64,000 bases of DNA, taken from NCBI GenBank assembly GCA_009823395.1, contig CM020518.1:14383501-14447500 (forward strand), in the 5' to 3' direction. Below the pieces are notes generated by a model, which worked only from the letters and a program-made list of their open reading frames with translations, was not told the origin of the DNA and did no database searches. The DNA is from Thamnaconus septentrionalis. Taxonomy: Eukaryota > Chordata > Actinopteri > Tetraodontiformes > Monacanthidae. Made by a program: the position numbers and the translations under genes. Shown piece after piece: positions 1 through 9,802 of the stretch (position 1 is its first letter; each line of letters opens with the position of its first letter).

Positions 1-509
1 GACAGCAACCTGTCAGATCGATCAATAATGTGGCCCAGTCTGAACAGAGCCAGATCCCATTTGGACACTTGCTAAAAACTGTGGACAGTCAACCCTCAAA
101 ATTGGATTTGAGAAAGAATCTGATTTCAATCAGATTCGCCTGCAGCTCATAGAGTCCCAGGATGTGATAATAACAACATGTTTTTACAGCAAGTGTTGTG
201 CCTGACCCCAGTGCCTTGTGACCACTTTACTAAGAAAACATGCCATTTTCTTGGCGTGGATTCGGAGTTTGCAGTTCAAAGTCATTTCATGTGAAAATGA
301 GATCACTTTGATACTCTCATTACAGCAGCTGGCCTTATGACAGAACATTCATAGCCAGACACACATGGTCATATTATGATGCAGATTATTTGGTATCCAT
401 AACGACAGACATTTGCTTTTAGTGCTCTAGCCGTCATCAAATGCACAACGCTCATCTGTACCTCTTCTCCTGCAAGTTCTATTCTGTCCTGACAGGAACC
501 TACTATGAA
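1..509. other. unannotated flank, no gene seen
   Basis: AT-rich single-copy-looking sequence. No ORF with recognisable motifs and no repeat boundary could be made out. Confidence 0.4.
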
Positions 510-531
510 GTGTGTGTGTGTGCGTGTGTGT
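510..531. repeat. (TG)n microsatellite
   Basis: Short TG tract with one TGCG interruption. Confidence 0.9.
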
Positions 532-905
532 CATCCTTGAAAACACCCACTGATTATGTTTTCATCCTTTAATCCCCTCTTGTACCATGTCATGGGAATG
601 TTCAAGTTCACAAATGATGCAACCAAAACCCTTTCAGGACTCCGTTCTACATTAATTGGTGTTAAATATTTCAATGGCACTCAAACTGTTAATAACTCCA
701 ACCTATGGAGCTTTGTGTTGACAGCTTTTATTATTATTTTTTTTTTTTAACCAGTCTCTTTTTGTTTATATAACGACCACAGAGTACATGGTTCTTCCTG
801 GGGAATACTAAAAGCAAAATTGGACCTGTGCTTTCAATTTCTTTCCAGACACTGACAGGACATAACACAATACTGTATCTCCTGTGAGTGGTACTAAGAC
901 ACAGA
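532..905. other. unannotated AT-rich stretch
   Basis: AT-rich, with a poly-T run near 738-748. Its last three bases (AGA, 903-905) form the left target-site duplication of the adjacent Harbinger element. The only ORF on the + strand here (556-750) has no recognisable domain. Confidence 0.4.
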
Positions 906-1863
906 GGGCCAGATCCACACAGCGATTGCCCGGCTTTTGCGCCAGAAAATCCGTGTAAATAGCGCCAAAAACGGTGATTCCGATCCACAGAGGGGCGCAA
1001 ACGTGAAAATCGGCGCAAAATGCGCCGAGGCGCAGGTAGCGGCAGACTCATTTGAATGTATTTAAATGAGTCATTACACGCAAAAGGACAACCCCTTCTA
1101 TGCAATTTGCCTCATTCAAACAGCGGCAGATCCAGAAAGAGTTTGCGCTCGTGTCCGCACGCAGTTTGACAGACGGAAACACCGCCAGCCAAAACCAGGC
1201 GCAGTTTCTGTCTGTCAAAGTGTTTCTTTCTTCTGAGTGAAACTTTCCTCTCTGAAAAGCCTGAAATATATATATGGCTCGCCAAATCTTATATATAGAT
1301 AGGCATAGACTACAATATATATGCCAATATTTTAGATAGGCTATGAAAAATAGAAATGGTACTCAGGTGTTGGTGACAAACGCGTCTTGACTTTCTTTCC
1401 ATTATGGCAGCAGTCTTGGTAAGACGGAGGAGGCATTGTAATGCCAGGCGCGCACAGGAGCGCCTTTATCGGAGCAGAGTTTCGCTGTTTGACCTCCGAG
1501 AATGGGAAATTTTAAAGAGAGAAATTTTTTTTTTTGCTTTAATCTTGTTGCATGTCTACTTGCTTCAGCAGCGAGGGCAGCCGGCTCACCATCTGAAAAT
1601 TTTAGTTTAGTTTTCTTTTCCGTGCCTCCATGAACACAAACCAAACACATGCACTCACGAACAGCCTTTGGCGCAAACTGCTCTCAGGTTGCCGGACCGC
1701 AACATTCGCACCTGTTTCAGGTGCCGCATTTGTGGGCGTGTTTGCGCCTGCATGTCATTAGCGCAAAAACCTTTGTGGATCTGTGGCGCAGATTGCAGCC
1801 GCAATCTCGCCGCAAGACGTGCCGCATTTTACCGCTGCGCGCCCTTCTTTGAGGATCTGCCCC
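906..1863 (+). mobile_element. PIF/Harbinger-type DNA transposon, internally degenerate
   Basis: The ends form imperfect terminal inverted repeats: GGGCCAGATCC on the left and, read in reverse complement, GGGGCAGATCC on the right. AGA lies directly outside both ends (903-905 and 1864-1866), which fits the 3-bp duplication of PIF/Harbinger elements, although that superfamily usually uses TWA. The subterminal regions are rich in GCGC and CGCA words. Inside is a transposase N-terminal remnant (about 1404-1522). A second, 5'-end-only copy of the family lies at 41860-42205. The rest of the transposase, including the DDE catalytic domain, is absent, so this is a non-autonomous deletion derivative. 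Superfamily is inferred from the TSD length and the transposase-like peptide. Confidence 0.72.
1404..1522 (+). pseudogene. Harbinger (HARBI1-like) transposase N-terminus, truncated
   Basis: Starting at an ATG, this frame reads MAAVLVRRRRHCNARRAQER and then LYRSRVSLFDLREWEILKR. An arginine-rich start followed by an ER-[IL]-[FY]-R-x-R-V block and a D-L-x-E-W-E helix is the usual N-terminus of fish HARBI1-like transposases. After about 40 residues the frame runs into low-complexity hydrophobic sequence encoded partly by a T-run and loses similarity. No DDE residues are present. The reading agrees with the terminal repeats of the surrounding element. It is a fragment and cannot encode an active nuclease. 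Confidence 0.6.
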
Positions 1864-1866
1864 AGA

Positions 1867-2600
1867 GGTACATGCTGGAGTACTAGGCTTGATCACTAAT
1901 GCAAAACATATGTTATCCATGTCATAGAAAAATATTACCTGTTTTCGCACGGCCATATTTCAAAAGACCATTATTTTTCATCTCAGAGTGAGTACTCTGC
2001 ATATGTGATCTTTTTCATTTAGTTGTTTTGTACCTCATGTGAAATTCTTGTATTACTCATAACGTGTGTTGCAGTCACATTTTACTTGAAAACAAAACGA
2101 AAGGGTCCACAAATTGAGCTGCTCTATTTATACAGATGGAGAAGAGATATCTTAATGTCTCACTTGAGCCGCTTCATTCTTTTACCCCAACATCCATCTT
2201 GATTTTCCTTTGTTTCTGTGTTTGTGGGTGATACACAGCAATGTATCACATGGAAATGAATCAATGCTAGGCTTTACTAGCATTAATAAAGGCTATTTGC
2301 TGTCTATAGCTGTCTCTCTGGAACACAAGGTTACAGAGAGGCAACATGAATGCTTGCAAAGGAGCAAGAGAGAAGGAGAGTAATTCATTCACTGGAAACC
2401 ATGGAAACAGCTTCACGGGAATGTTGCATTTTTCAGCAAAAACAAAAATACAAAAAGAAAGAAGTTCTAGTCATCCTGTTACTATTCACTGCCAGCATGT
2501 ACAGACAAAAAGAGTTTGTGTCTCCCACAGGGCCTTCCACGAAGACTAATATCGTAGCCGTGAACTTCATTGTAAGAGGACTTTTTTGGTGCCATCCCTG
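1867..2600. other. unannotated stretch
   Basis: AT-rich. A small hairpin, AATGCTAG...CTAGCATT, lies at about 2262-2283. No coding or repeat identity was recognised; ORFs around 2346-2652 have no domain-like features. Confidence 0.35.
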
Positions 2601-2639
2601 TTGCGCCAATTTGAGTTCTATTTGCATTTCTAAATGCCA

Positions 2640-2761
2640 ATTAAATAATTAGTTTGTATTGTATTTTTTTTCCTTTTTACTTCATTCAAATGTACATATA
2701 TTAAAACTGTTATAAACACAAATTTCTCTTGGAGATCATTAAAGTATCTATCAATCAAACA
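2640..2761 (+). mobile_element. LINE 3' tail fragment
   Basis: The string CTTGGAGATCATTAAAGTAT followed by CTATCAATCAA resembles the 3' terminus of fish non-LTR retrotransposons, which commonly end in an ATTAAAGT-type motif and a short simple-repeat tail. No coding part is attached, so this would be a strongly 5'-truncated insertion. The assignment is by remembered pattern only. Confidence 0.4.
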
Positions 2762-3331
2762 TAAAGTCAGTAGTTTTGATGAATCACTTAAACTTCCCTT
2801 AAACATTTCCTTTTCATTTCTTCTCCTCATAATTGCCATATTTTTTATTTTTTTTTAATGAGGACTTGGGGGAAAATGTCCATCTGGTGGCTTATTTTTG
2901 TGTCAGTTCAAGTAATAAGCTGTTTACTTTTTAGTCGTTGTGACAAATTTCATCGTATTACATAAAACTAATTAACTAACTAACTAAAATTATTGTAGCA
3001 GAAGTCATGTATACAACATGCCATATTGGTATTACTATTAATTATTGGTCAAACCCCTCACTATTTATTCAAACGCTCATCATGGATTTAGTAGTACTAT
3101 GCAAATTAAGTCCTTTTAATAGACAAACTGAAATATAGATAGATGGATACAGAGAGTCAAAGTTGGCCTTTAAAGGAAAAGTCCATGGTAACACTCATAA
3201 AATCACAGTACGGCTATGTAAACTTGGAGAGAGGGTAGTTAGGATAGTTAATGTCTGACTGCTTACTTTTGGTTAGTTTTTAAACATTATACAATAATTA
3301 ATTTAAACATTTGTTCTAAATATGCAGCAAG
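2762..3331. other. unannotated AT-rich stretch
   Basis: Very AT-rich, with short TAACTAACTAACTAA and T-run simplicity. No gene or transposon signature seen. Confidence 0.35.
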
Positions 3332-3659
3332 ATGGCCACCGAGCACACACACAGTGAGGCAGGAGAGGCAGGTGCTGTGTGTGGGCCGAACAATCCCAAT
3401 TTTAGCCAACGAATGCCAACTCCACCCTGTATTCAGGCATCTACAGTAGTCTTGCTCTTGTATTATGTTTACTATTTTTATCGACTGAGCTCCAACAGCA
3501 ACAATGCTAACATCATCTACTCTCCGACACCTGGGAGCCAGTACCTCCTGTACTCCGGGCACCTACACAATGGAAGAGCGTGATTCATACCCTCCACAAA
3601 ATGCGACTCAACCAGCAAAATCTGCATAACGACGAGGCTCTTCCACTTTACATTCATGG

Positions 3660-3698
3660 CACTTCCTGGCCGGTGACGTGGAGGCAAACCCTGGCCCA
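3660..3698 (+). other. 2A-like ribosome-skipping motif (DxExNPGP)
   Basis: Read in frame, this encodes HFLAGDVEANPGP. It matches the D-x-E-x-N-P-G-P core known to make ribosomes skip one peptide bond, between the last Gly (GGC, 3693-3695) and Pro (CCA, 3696-3698). The preceding hydrophobic/Gly residues (FLAG) also fit the usual context. Known 2A-like motifs occur at the N-terminus of several non-LTR retrotransposons, so the location fits. Whether it ever worked in this lineage is inference. Confidence 0.85.
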
Positions 3699-3836
3699 CA
3701 ACCACCTGTTACCACCACCCAGGCAATCCCACCCCAACGGGGACCTCTGCTAGCCCATCTAACATGCCCCTCCCGGCTAATCTGGTCAACAATCCAACAA
3801 CTCCTGCCCGTTACCAACGACGGCGTGCCGCACCCA

Positions 3837-4088
3837 GGCTCCATCAGCGCAGCAGCAGCCTTTCCAGCGGGGCTGCCAAGGGCTAACAATCCAGGAGCTG
3901 GACGCCGATGGCAGGGTGCTACACCAAGGCACCATCAGCGCAGCGGCGGCCCATCCGGCAGGGCCGCACCGTGGGCTGACAGCCCAGCAGCTGTACGCAG
4001 ACGGCAGCTGCTACATCCCTGGCCCCATCAGCGCAGCAGCGGCCTTTCCAACAGGGCCGCGCCGAGGGCTAACAGCCCAGCAATTAGC
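3837..4088 (+). repeat. three tandem ~92-bp coding repeats in LINE A
   Basis: Units start at 3837, 3928 and 4021 (spacings 91 and 93 bp), each opening with a form of GGCnCCATCAGCGCAGC. In the frame of the second and third units they encode GTISAAAAHPAGPHRGLTAQ and GPISAAAAFPTGPRRGLTAQ, separated by QLYADGSCYIP. The first unit encodes the same pattern after a one-base shift (GLTIQELDADGRVLHQ). The repeats are GC-rich compared with the rest of the element. Function unknown. Confidence 0.8.
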
Positions 4089-4229
4089 GAATGCCACCAG
4101 CGTGTCTCTGTTGCGAGTAAAACACGACTGAAAAATCCTGTGATGAAAAGGTACCGGTCTTCAAACTTCTATCAAACATTAAACCATGCAAAAGCACCAG
4201 TGTGGCACCCAAAAGTCAAAAAGGGTCTA

Positions 4230-4845
4230 CTTAGCGGTCTCTCAAACATCCGCAGTATGGTTCCTAAACGTGAACAACTGGAAACATCTGCCAAGCAACT
4301 CCAATATTGACTCTCTGGGGCTCACGGAAACGTGGCTATCTCACTCCTCACCTGAAGCGGCTATAGTAATGGATGATTATAATGTCTATGGGAAAGATAG
4401 TAATGGAACATGGAAATGGTGGTGGTGGTGTGCGAGGGGGCTCTCTTGTACATTAAAAATACACTAAACTGTACCCAGATAGAACTGCCCGCTGATTGCA
4501 AGCTGAAATATTTGGGAGTGAATGTCACCCTCTCTGAAAAAATGTTCTCTATAGTCAATTGTATGCATCGCAAAACCTAAGCCAATGCAGAATTTTATGA
4601 CTAGCTCAAAGCCCTTCTTACAATGCTATATCTTAAAAAGGAGATATTCTGATTCTGATGGGTGACCTCAACGTGAACTGGGACAACAAGAAAGAAAGGA
4701 AGAATATAAAAACAATCACTGACAGTTTCTAGAATAAAGAATATCTCAAACACCAAGATTGACCTGCTGTTTTCTAATAGCCCTTAAAGAATCATTAAAA
4801 CCCATAATTTCATGACCTTACTTTCAGATCACAATGTGATTTTTT
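4230..4845 (+). pseudogene. LINE A apurinic-type endonuclease domain, broken
   Basis: Conserved endonuclease blocks appear in order but in different frames: GLSNIRSM (about 4233), LGLTETWL with the catalytic Glu codon at 4327-4329, DDYNVYGKDS (about 4372), LLYIKNTLNCTQIELP (from about 4443), GDLN at 4661-4672, NTKIDLLFSNSP (about 4749) and SDHN with the S-D-H codons at 4824-4832. The family nicks target DNA to prime reverse transcription. A GGT/TGG triplet run near 4416-4432 and several frameshifts break the frame. Confidence 0.8.
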
Positions 4846-5600
4846 TTTTTAATCTACAAAAATAACTAAACATCGTTTTCCAAAATCACATGCCTATCTG
4901 CCTTAGAAACCACTACACTACAAGTTTATTCTAAAAAAAAAAACAACAACAAAATGTTGAAAAAGCCCTTAAGGAACTGAATTGGAACAATTTAACTGCA
5001 AGTGACAATATAAACCAGACTGCTGACTTTTTTATTTCTCCAAAAGGGGGAGCTCTAAGAGTTGGAACTCAAATACTCTCCCCAGGTTTAGTAATGACTG
5101 TCTTAAACTGATAAAAATTAGAGACCAACTGCTAAAACAATCACCGAAATCCAGTTAAATTACTGATCGTCAAAACTTTACATCAGCACGAAATAAAGCA
5201 ACGCAAAGATTAGGAAGAGCAAAAGCAAGTTACTTTTTAACATAATTTCAAGTGCAAAAGGTAACTCTGAGAAAATTTAACATAATTTCAAATGACAAGG
5301 ATGTAAAAGAATTGGCAACAATGAACTAATGGAAAACCCGGTAAACTTGGCTACCGAATTGAATATGTTTTTTTTTTTTTTTGTTTTTTTTTTAAATCTG
5401 TTAAACAACCATCATGTATGTTCAATCTGATAAGTCTGTCCATCAAGCATTCTGTGGTTCAACGCGCCAAGGACATTACATCCTTCTTAAAGTGGAATTC
5501 ATGCTATTATGCAGAGCCATCCAGCATTCTGTGGTTCCACATTACAGATCAGAGCCTTCCATTTGTATGTTTGTGGAAAAAACAAAACTTCTGTTGGACA

Positions 5601-5735
5601 AAAATGCCTGAGTAGGAGCCTTGATCTCAAAAGAGCTTTCCACACCGTTGACCACCAAGTACTACTAGCCAAACTTTCTCGTTTTCACTTCTCTACATCT
5701 GCTCTAAACTGGATGAGATCTTACCTTGCTCCAGC
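5601..5735 (+). pseudogene. LINE A reverse transcriptase fragment
   Basis: The frame reads LDLKRAFHTVDHQVLLAKLS and then ALNWMRSYL. This is RT motif A and the following helices; intact elements have D-x-x-x-A-F-D-T-V-D-H. The first catalytic Asp is kept (codon 5623-5625) and the second conserved Asp is His. The sequence before it (4900-5600) is AT-rich and unreadable, and the FADD-type catalytic box is absent. Confidence 0.75.
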
Positions 5736-5747
5736 ACAATGGGACAG

Positions 5748-5951
5748 AGAGCACAATGGGACACTGACCTAAACAAAACCCACTGTGCCCTCTGTATGAT
5801 ACTTGATATTAGTTCTTGCACTGTATATCGTATTTCTCATGTTCATAATAAGCATATCAATAAATATATACCAACCAATGGAGGACCTACTCGTATGCCT
5901 GCCATCAACCGTTCTTGTTTGACAAGGGACACAGCAATAAAAAGACAATGC
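5748..5951 (+). repeat. segment shared with an inverted copy at 8149-8405
   Basis: From AGAGCACAATGGGACACTGA through GGAGGACCTACTCGTATGCC to CACAGCAATA this segment is close to the reverse complement of 8149-8405. It sits between the RT fragment and the C-terminal tail of LINE A. The second copy holds an extra stretch of about 55 bp, so one copy has an insertion or the other a deletion. Origin unidentified. Confidence 0.75.
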
Positions 5952-5974
5952 AGTCAAGGACAATGTACCTTTTT

Positions 5975-6208
5975 GAGGTCTGCAATGGTTTTCATGCTCA
6001 GTTGTATGAACTGTGCATGGTGTTTGATAGAGGGGACTTTGAAATACCCCTTAGGCGTACCACCTTTGGAAAGAAGGTATTGTCTGTTGTGGGTGGAAAA
6101 ATTTGGAATAGCCTTCCCTCTACAATAAGGGATTGTCCGTCTTATTCCTCCTTTAAGGGAAATCTCCAGGAATGGCTCAAGACGACCCACATTTGTGATC
6201 ATCTTTAA
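5975..6208 (+). pseudogene. LINE A C-terminal tail
   Basis: The frame encodes PLRRTTFGKKVLSVVGGKIW and NSLPSTIRDCPSYSSFKGNL, then QEWLK and a stop. A [RT]-x-x-[FY]-G-K-x-[FL]-S ... WNSLP ... FK pattern is the hallmark C-terminus of L2/CR1-type LINEs. It supports the + orientation and marks the end of the coding region. AT-rich probable 3' UTR follows. Confidence 0.8.
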
Positions 6209-6857
6209 GTGTATTTCCTGCTCCTTTTTCTTTCTTTTATTTTTATAATCATAACGTCTTCTGTTTATACTGCTTATTTACTTTAACAAGACCTGACGTG
6301 CAACCCCAAGTTTCCTATGTGCGTACATACACGTCCAATAGGGCCTTTGTGTAAGCCACTAAGCACTTCAGTTTTTATGCTTCTGGGCTACATGTAATAA
6401 TACTAGCACTTTACATCTTATCACCAAAGTAACTTTAGCTTTGCAGAGCTGTGTTTTGTTTGTATTGAGCAATGTGCAATATTATCGACCTGTGCAATAG
6501 GGCATGTGTGCATTTCATTACGCACCTAGGTCCTTGTGCAATTGGGAATGTGCAATAACAGCTGCACTTTATATCTTACTGAATGCACTTTAGTGCATTA
6601 AATCCACTAAATCACTTTTACACTTGCACTTAAATATCTGGTACCTCTGGTTGAATTGGGGTCTACAGGGTTGTGTCTACTTTTAATGTTTGATTTTCAT
6701 TGTACTGTAATTGAATAGTGGAATGTTATATGTCATACATTGTAATGTGACTACCAATGCTAATTAGCTTTACGCTAGAATTGGGTACATTGACAATTCT
6801 TTTTCTTCTTTTTTTTAAGAAAAAATATCAATTAATGTACGCTGTCCCTCTTTATCA
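6209..6857. other. probable LINE A 3' UTR and flank
   Basis: AT-rich sequence with repeated GTGCAAT and TGCACTT words (6470-6640). No reading frame. The exact LINE 3' end could not be fixed. Confidence 0.4.
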
Positions 6858-6906
6858 AATAATAATAATAATAATGATAATAATAATAATAATAATTAAT
6901 AATAAT
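6858..6906. repeat. (AAT)n microsatellite
   Basis: AATAATAAT repeats with single ATGATAAT and TTAAT interruptions. Confidence 0.9.
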
Positions 6907-8148
6907 GTGTTTAAATTGCCTTATAAATACTTTTGGTACAGCACTTGCATGATTTTAATCTATGTTGAGTGAATATACTTTCTGTGTTTTAGTTTGTTTG
7001 TTGGAAAGGGACTTGAGAATAGTTATTATTTATCAGACAGGGTAGAGATGTGTCTGTTCATATCATATTTCTATCTGTTCCTTTTCAGACACAGTTTTGT
7101 TTTGTGTATTTATGCATGTTGTAGCTGCCAGTCTGTATTGATGTCTGAGTGTCTTTTCCCTCCATGATCATCATAAATAGAAAGCGTATCACTTTCATGT
7201 AAACACTGACAGCAACCCCCAAAAAATGAAAGGGCCCCCGCCAATGTGAAGCATCTCCCTGCGAGCAGAACAGTCACCAAAGCTGAAACTACAACAGCCC
7301 CTCACTTATCCATCTTGTTGTATTACTCACACTAACTGCATCTGCTCTCAAATTGAGAGTCAATAGAGAGTGTAGAGCTGGTGCGGTGTGGAGATTGATG
7401 ATCATTGCCCTTGCCTGACAACAAGTTCCATTTGTTAACGCAACAGTCAAAGAACCTGGTTCACTTTCTGCTGAAATTTTTTTTTTTCGATCGTGTTGGA
7501 ACTGCTGAAATAAAGAATTGAAGGTTTACTTTCAGCGTGTTAAAAAAAGACAACTTTGCAACAACTTTTTAGGTAGGACGCTCATGTACTCATGTACATT
7601 TTTTACCCACCAGTACGCTGATTAACTCGCAAAAAGTTCCATACACACCAGTCTATAGGGTCTCCAGCACTAAAGGTCTTCACGTTAGGAACGTTCAATT
7701 ATGCAAAATATGTGGAACAATAATTTCAAATCCTAACAATATGCGACAGACTCACAATTATTAACCTTATTAACCAAAGTTTAACACACATACACACACA
7801 CACACCAAGTCCGTTCAGAAAAGGATGGGTTGAAATCATCCAGTCATCATGACTTTTGTTATTTTTGCCTACATTAAAAACCATCATGCACATCGAGTTG
7901 TATTATAGCTTGACTTTGTTCAAGTCGGTATTCATATACTAAATTGTAATATAATATATTATAATATAACTTAGAATTTTGGGTAATTAATGTTCAGTGT
8001 ACCACAGAGACTATTCAATGCTTGTTTACAAGAGCCAAACCTGTCATGCCACTGTCATCTCATGACTAATTTTTCCATAAAACAGCAACTCACTGATAGC
8101 CAAGTTGTTCGATGATACTGATGATGCCACACACTTCACTTCATTGTC
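6907..8148. other. unannotated stretch with a CA repeat
   Basis: AT-rich. Contains a CA microsatellite at 7783-7806 and a TATAATATAATATATTATAA-like tract near 7947-7972. No gene or transposon boundary seen. Confidence 0.35.
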
Positions 8149-8405
8149 TTGTATTGCTGTGTCCTTTGTCAAACAAGACTGGGTGATGACAGGCATACGA
8201 GTAGGTCCTCCATTGGTTGGTTATATTTATTAGTACGCTTATTATGAACATGAGAAATACGACCCTGTGATGTGAAGATCTTTAAAATGCTCAGAACAAT
8301 CAAGACGATCAGGACGATCTGCAGTGCAAGAACTTATATTAAGGATCATGCAGACACCATGGAGCACAGTGGGTTTTGTTTAGGTCAGTGTCCCATTGTG
8401 CTCTC
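8149..8405 (-). repeat. inverted copy of the 5748-5951 segment
   Basis: On the minus strand it reproduces the order of 5748-5951, including GGAGGACCTACTCGTATGCC, CATGTTCATAATAAGC and ACTGACCTAAACAAAACCCA. It differs by substitutions and an extra internal stretch (about 8262-8325). Neighbouring sequence on the minus strand (8599-8406) has an open frame of unknown identity. One frame of the extra stretch reads CSEHF, a word seen in THAP-type zinc fingers, but too little surrounds it for a call. Confidence 0.7.
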
Positions 8406-9337
8406 TGCTTGACAGATACGACATTGACTGTACATGCTGCGCTAAGGGGCTTGTTCGCTGCAATGCATGTGACTCGGACAAAAAATCGGCACTTACCATG
8501 AACCATCATTTCGATCGAATAGGACTGACTGCATTGAATGGTAGATGCTTTAGCTCTGAAGCCTTTTATGCTTTGCCAATATTTGGACAATGAGATCACG
8601 GATAATGCAAGTATGCTTATGTTTTGTTTTTTGGTGTGTGTCTGCGAGTGCCAGCACTGAAATCAATAATAAAAGATAAAAATAACATCCAGCTGAAGAA
8701 ACAACAAACTCATGTATTCCTTCCATAAGTTGTCATCGCAAATGACACCAATGAGGGCCACGATATCAACAAATTACACAACGTGGGCGCCATTCGAGTC
8801 TCTCCTGCAGTTGCTTTTAACCGGCAAGCTCCCACAGGAAACTCACGAGTTGCAAGTGATCAGGAGACATACTGACTTATTCACCCTGACATGCTGAACC
8901 TGATTTCTCAGGAATGAGTCCACCCATCTAATAATGTTAGTGTTGACACTAATATTGTATAATTTCCTCATCAGTATAAGAGGCATTATTGTATTAGAAG
9001 AGCAATCAATAAAAAGCACTCAGATGTAATGTTTGGTCCTGGGCAGAACAACATGATCATGCTCAAGAGACGTCCATGTACTAATCTCTTGTGGTTTGGG
9101 GTTTTGTTTTGTTTTTTCACAACGTTTTGTCATTGTCACTAATGGCTGCCTCAAGAGAATACTTCACATCTGGTGGAGAGCAGATGTGCATCTGGTCAAA
9201 GCAAGCAACGTAAGCCTGTGGAAAAGATCACATCAGGACCCCACTGACTTACGAACTTGAAAAGGAAGTGGAGATGGATTGGGCACCCCCTAAAATCTTC
9301 CATTGACAGCACCCAAGAAGACATGACATGAAGCCTA
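8406..9337. other. unannotated stretch
   Basis: No convincing coding or repeat signature apart from the minus-strand open frame at 8339-8599 that continues out of the inverted copy. Confidence 0.35.
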
Positions 9338-9450
9338 TAATGGTATGGTATGGCTTTATTGTCAGTGCAACGCGTCAACGTGTACAACGAAATTGTGCAA
9401 TCCCCGTCCAAACATATACAGTGCAAATACAATACGACATAAATACAGGA
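9338..9450 (-). mobile_element. LINE 3' end fragment, minus strand
   Basis: GGTATGGTATGGCTTTATTG followed by a GTACAACGAAATTGTGCAAT-type block reads, in reverse complement, as the 3' end of a fish LINE that closes with CAATAAAGCC and a short simple-repeat tail (here the ATGGT repeats). Coding part absent. Confidence 0.5.
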
Positions 9451-9569
9451 CTGCAGGATTGAGCGTTTTCAGTTGGGGGGGGGCAGAGAGGGGAGAACAG
9501 AAGGAGAGAGGAGGAGAAAAAAGACTCTCTCAAGCTATGTTCCTGGGAGGGAATACAGTGTGGGGCTGG

Positions 9570-9802
9570 AAAAAGGAGAGGTGAGTTGGTTTTATTATAA
9601 TAAAACCACTCAAGAGGTAGCTCCTGAAACGACCCATGTGGCTCACACTCTCAAGACCTACCTCTGACAATAAAATCTGTCAGCCATCATAGACATTCAG
9701 AGACACTTCTGCTTGTCATTATGGCCAGACCGGACAAAAAACAACAAAAAAAAAAGTCACGGTAAAAAAAAAAAAAAAAAAAAAAAAAGGAGAGGTGAGT
9801 TG
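9570..9802 (+). mobile_element. small poly-A retrocopy with 19-bp target-site duplications
   Basis: An identical AAAAAGGAGAGGTGAGTTG flanks the insert at 9570-9588 and 9784-9802. The 195-bp insert (9589-9783) ends in a long A-run (9767-9783, merging with the A-run of the right duplication) just before the second copy. Long target duplications plus a 3' poly-A are the signature of LINE-mediated retroposition. The insert begins exactly with a perfect palindrome (9588-9607). The source transcript (SINE, small RNA or truncated mRNA) was not recognised. Confidence 0.75.
9588..9607. repeat. perfect 20-bp palindrome
   Basis: GGTTTTATTATAATAAAACC equals its own reverse complement. It sits at the left boundary of the retrocopy. 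Confidence 0.9.

Larger units (their letters stand above)
3570..4310 (+). pseudogene. LINE A N-terminal ORF with 2A-like motif
   Basis: The frame that contains the 2A motif has an upstream ATG at 3570 (MEERDSYPPQNATQPAKSA), broken by a TAA at 3627-3629. It then stays open through the 2A motif to 4310. Without that stop the 2A would lie about 40 residues from the start, the position where N-terminal 2A sequences occur in several APE-type LINEs. Past the 2A the frame is proline/alanine-rich and reaches GLSNIRSM, the beginning of the endonuclease. A shift between the repeat frame (4131 stop) and the 2A frame means the original protein cannot be read from one frame here. Confidence 0.6.
3332..6208 (+). 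mobile_element. LINE A: degenerate APE-type (L2/CR1-like) non-LTR retrotransposon
   Basis: A long, frame-shifted LINE read on the + strand. In order it shows: a hydrophobic N-terminal stretch (VVLLLYYVYYFYRL, about 3452-3493) followed by an IIYS motif; a 2A-like motif; three tandem copies of a roughly 31-residue repeat; an apurinic-type endonuclease (NIRSM, LTETW, GDLN and SDHN blocks); a short reverse transcriptase segment with DLKRAFHTVDH; and a C-terminal tail containing KIWNSLPSTI. An intact element of this type would make an endonuclease/reverse transcriptase for target-primed reverse transcription. Most of the RT, including the YxDD/FADD box, is missing, and many stops and frameshifts interrupt the rest. 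A 204-bp segment between RT and the tail also occurs inverted at 8149-8405. AT-rich decay contrasts with the GC-rich 3.65-4.1 kb portion. Clade (L2 versus CR1/Rex-like) is not settled by eye. Confidence 0.85.
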
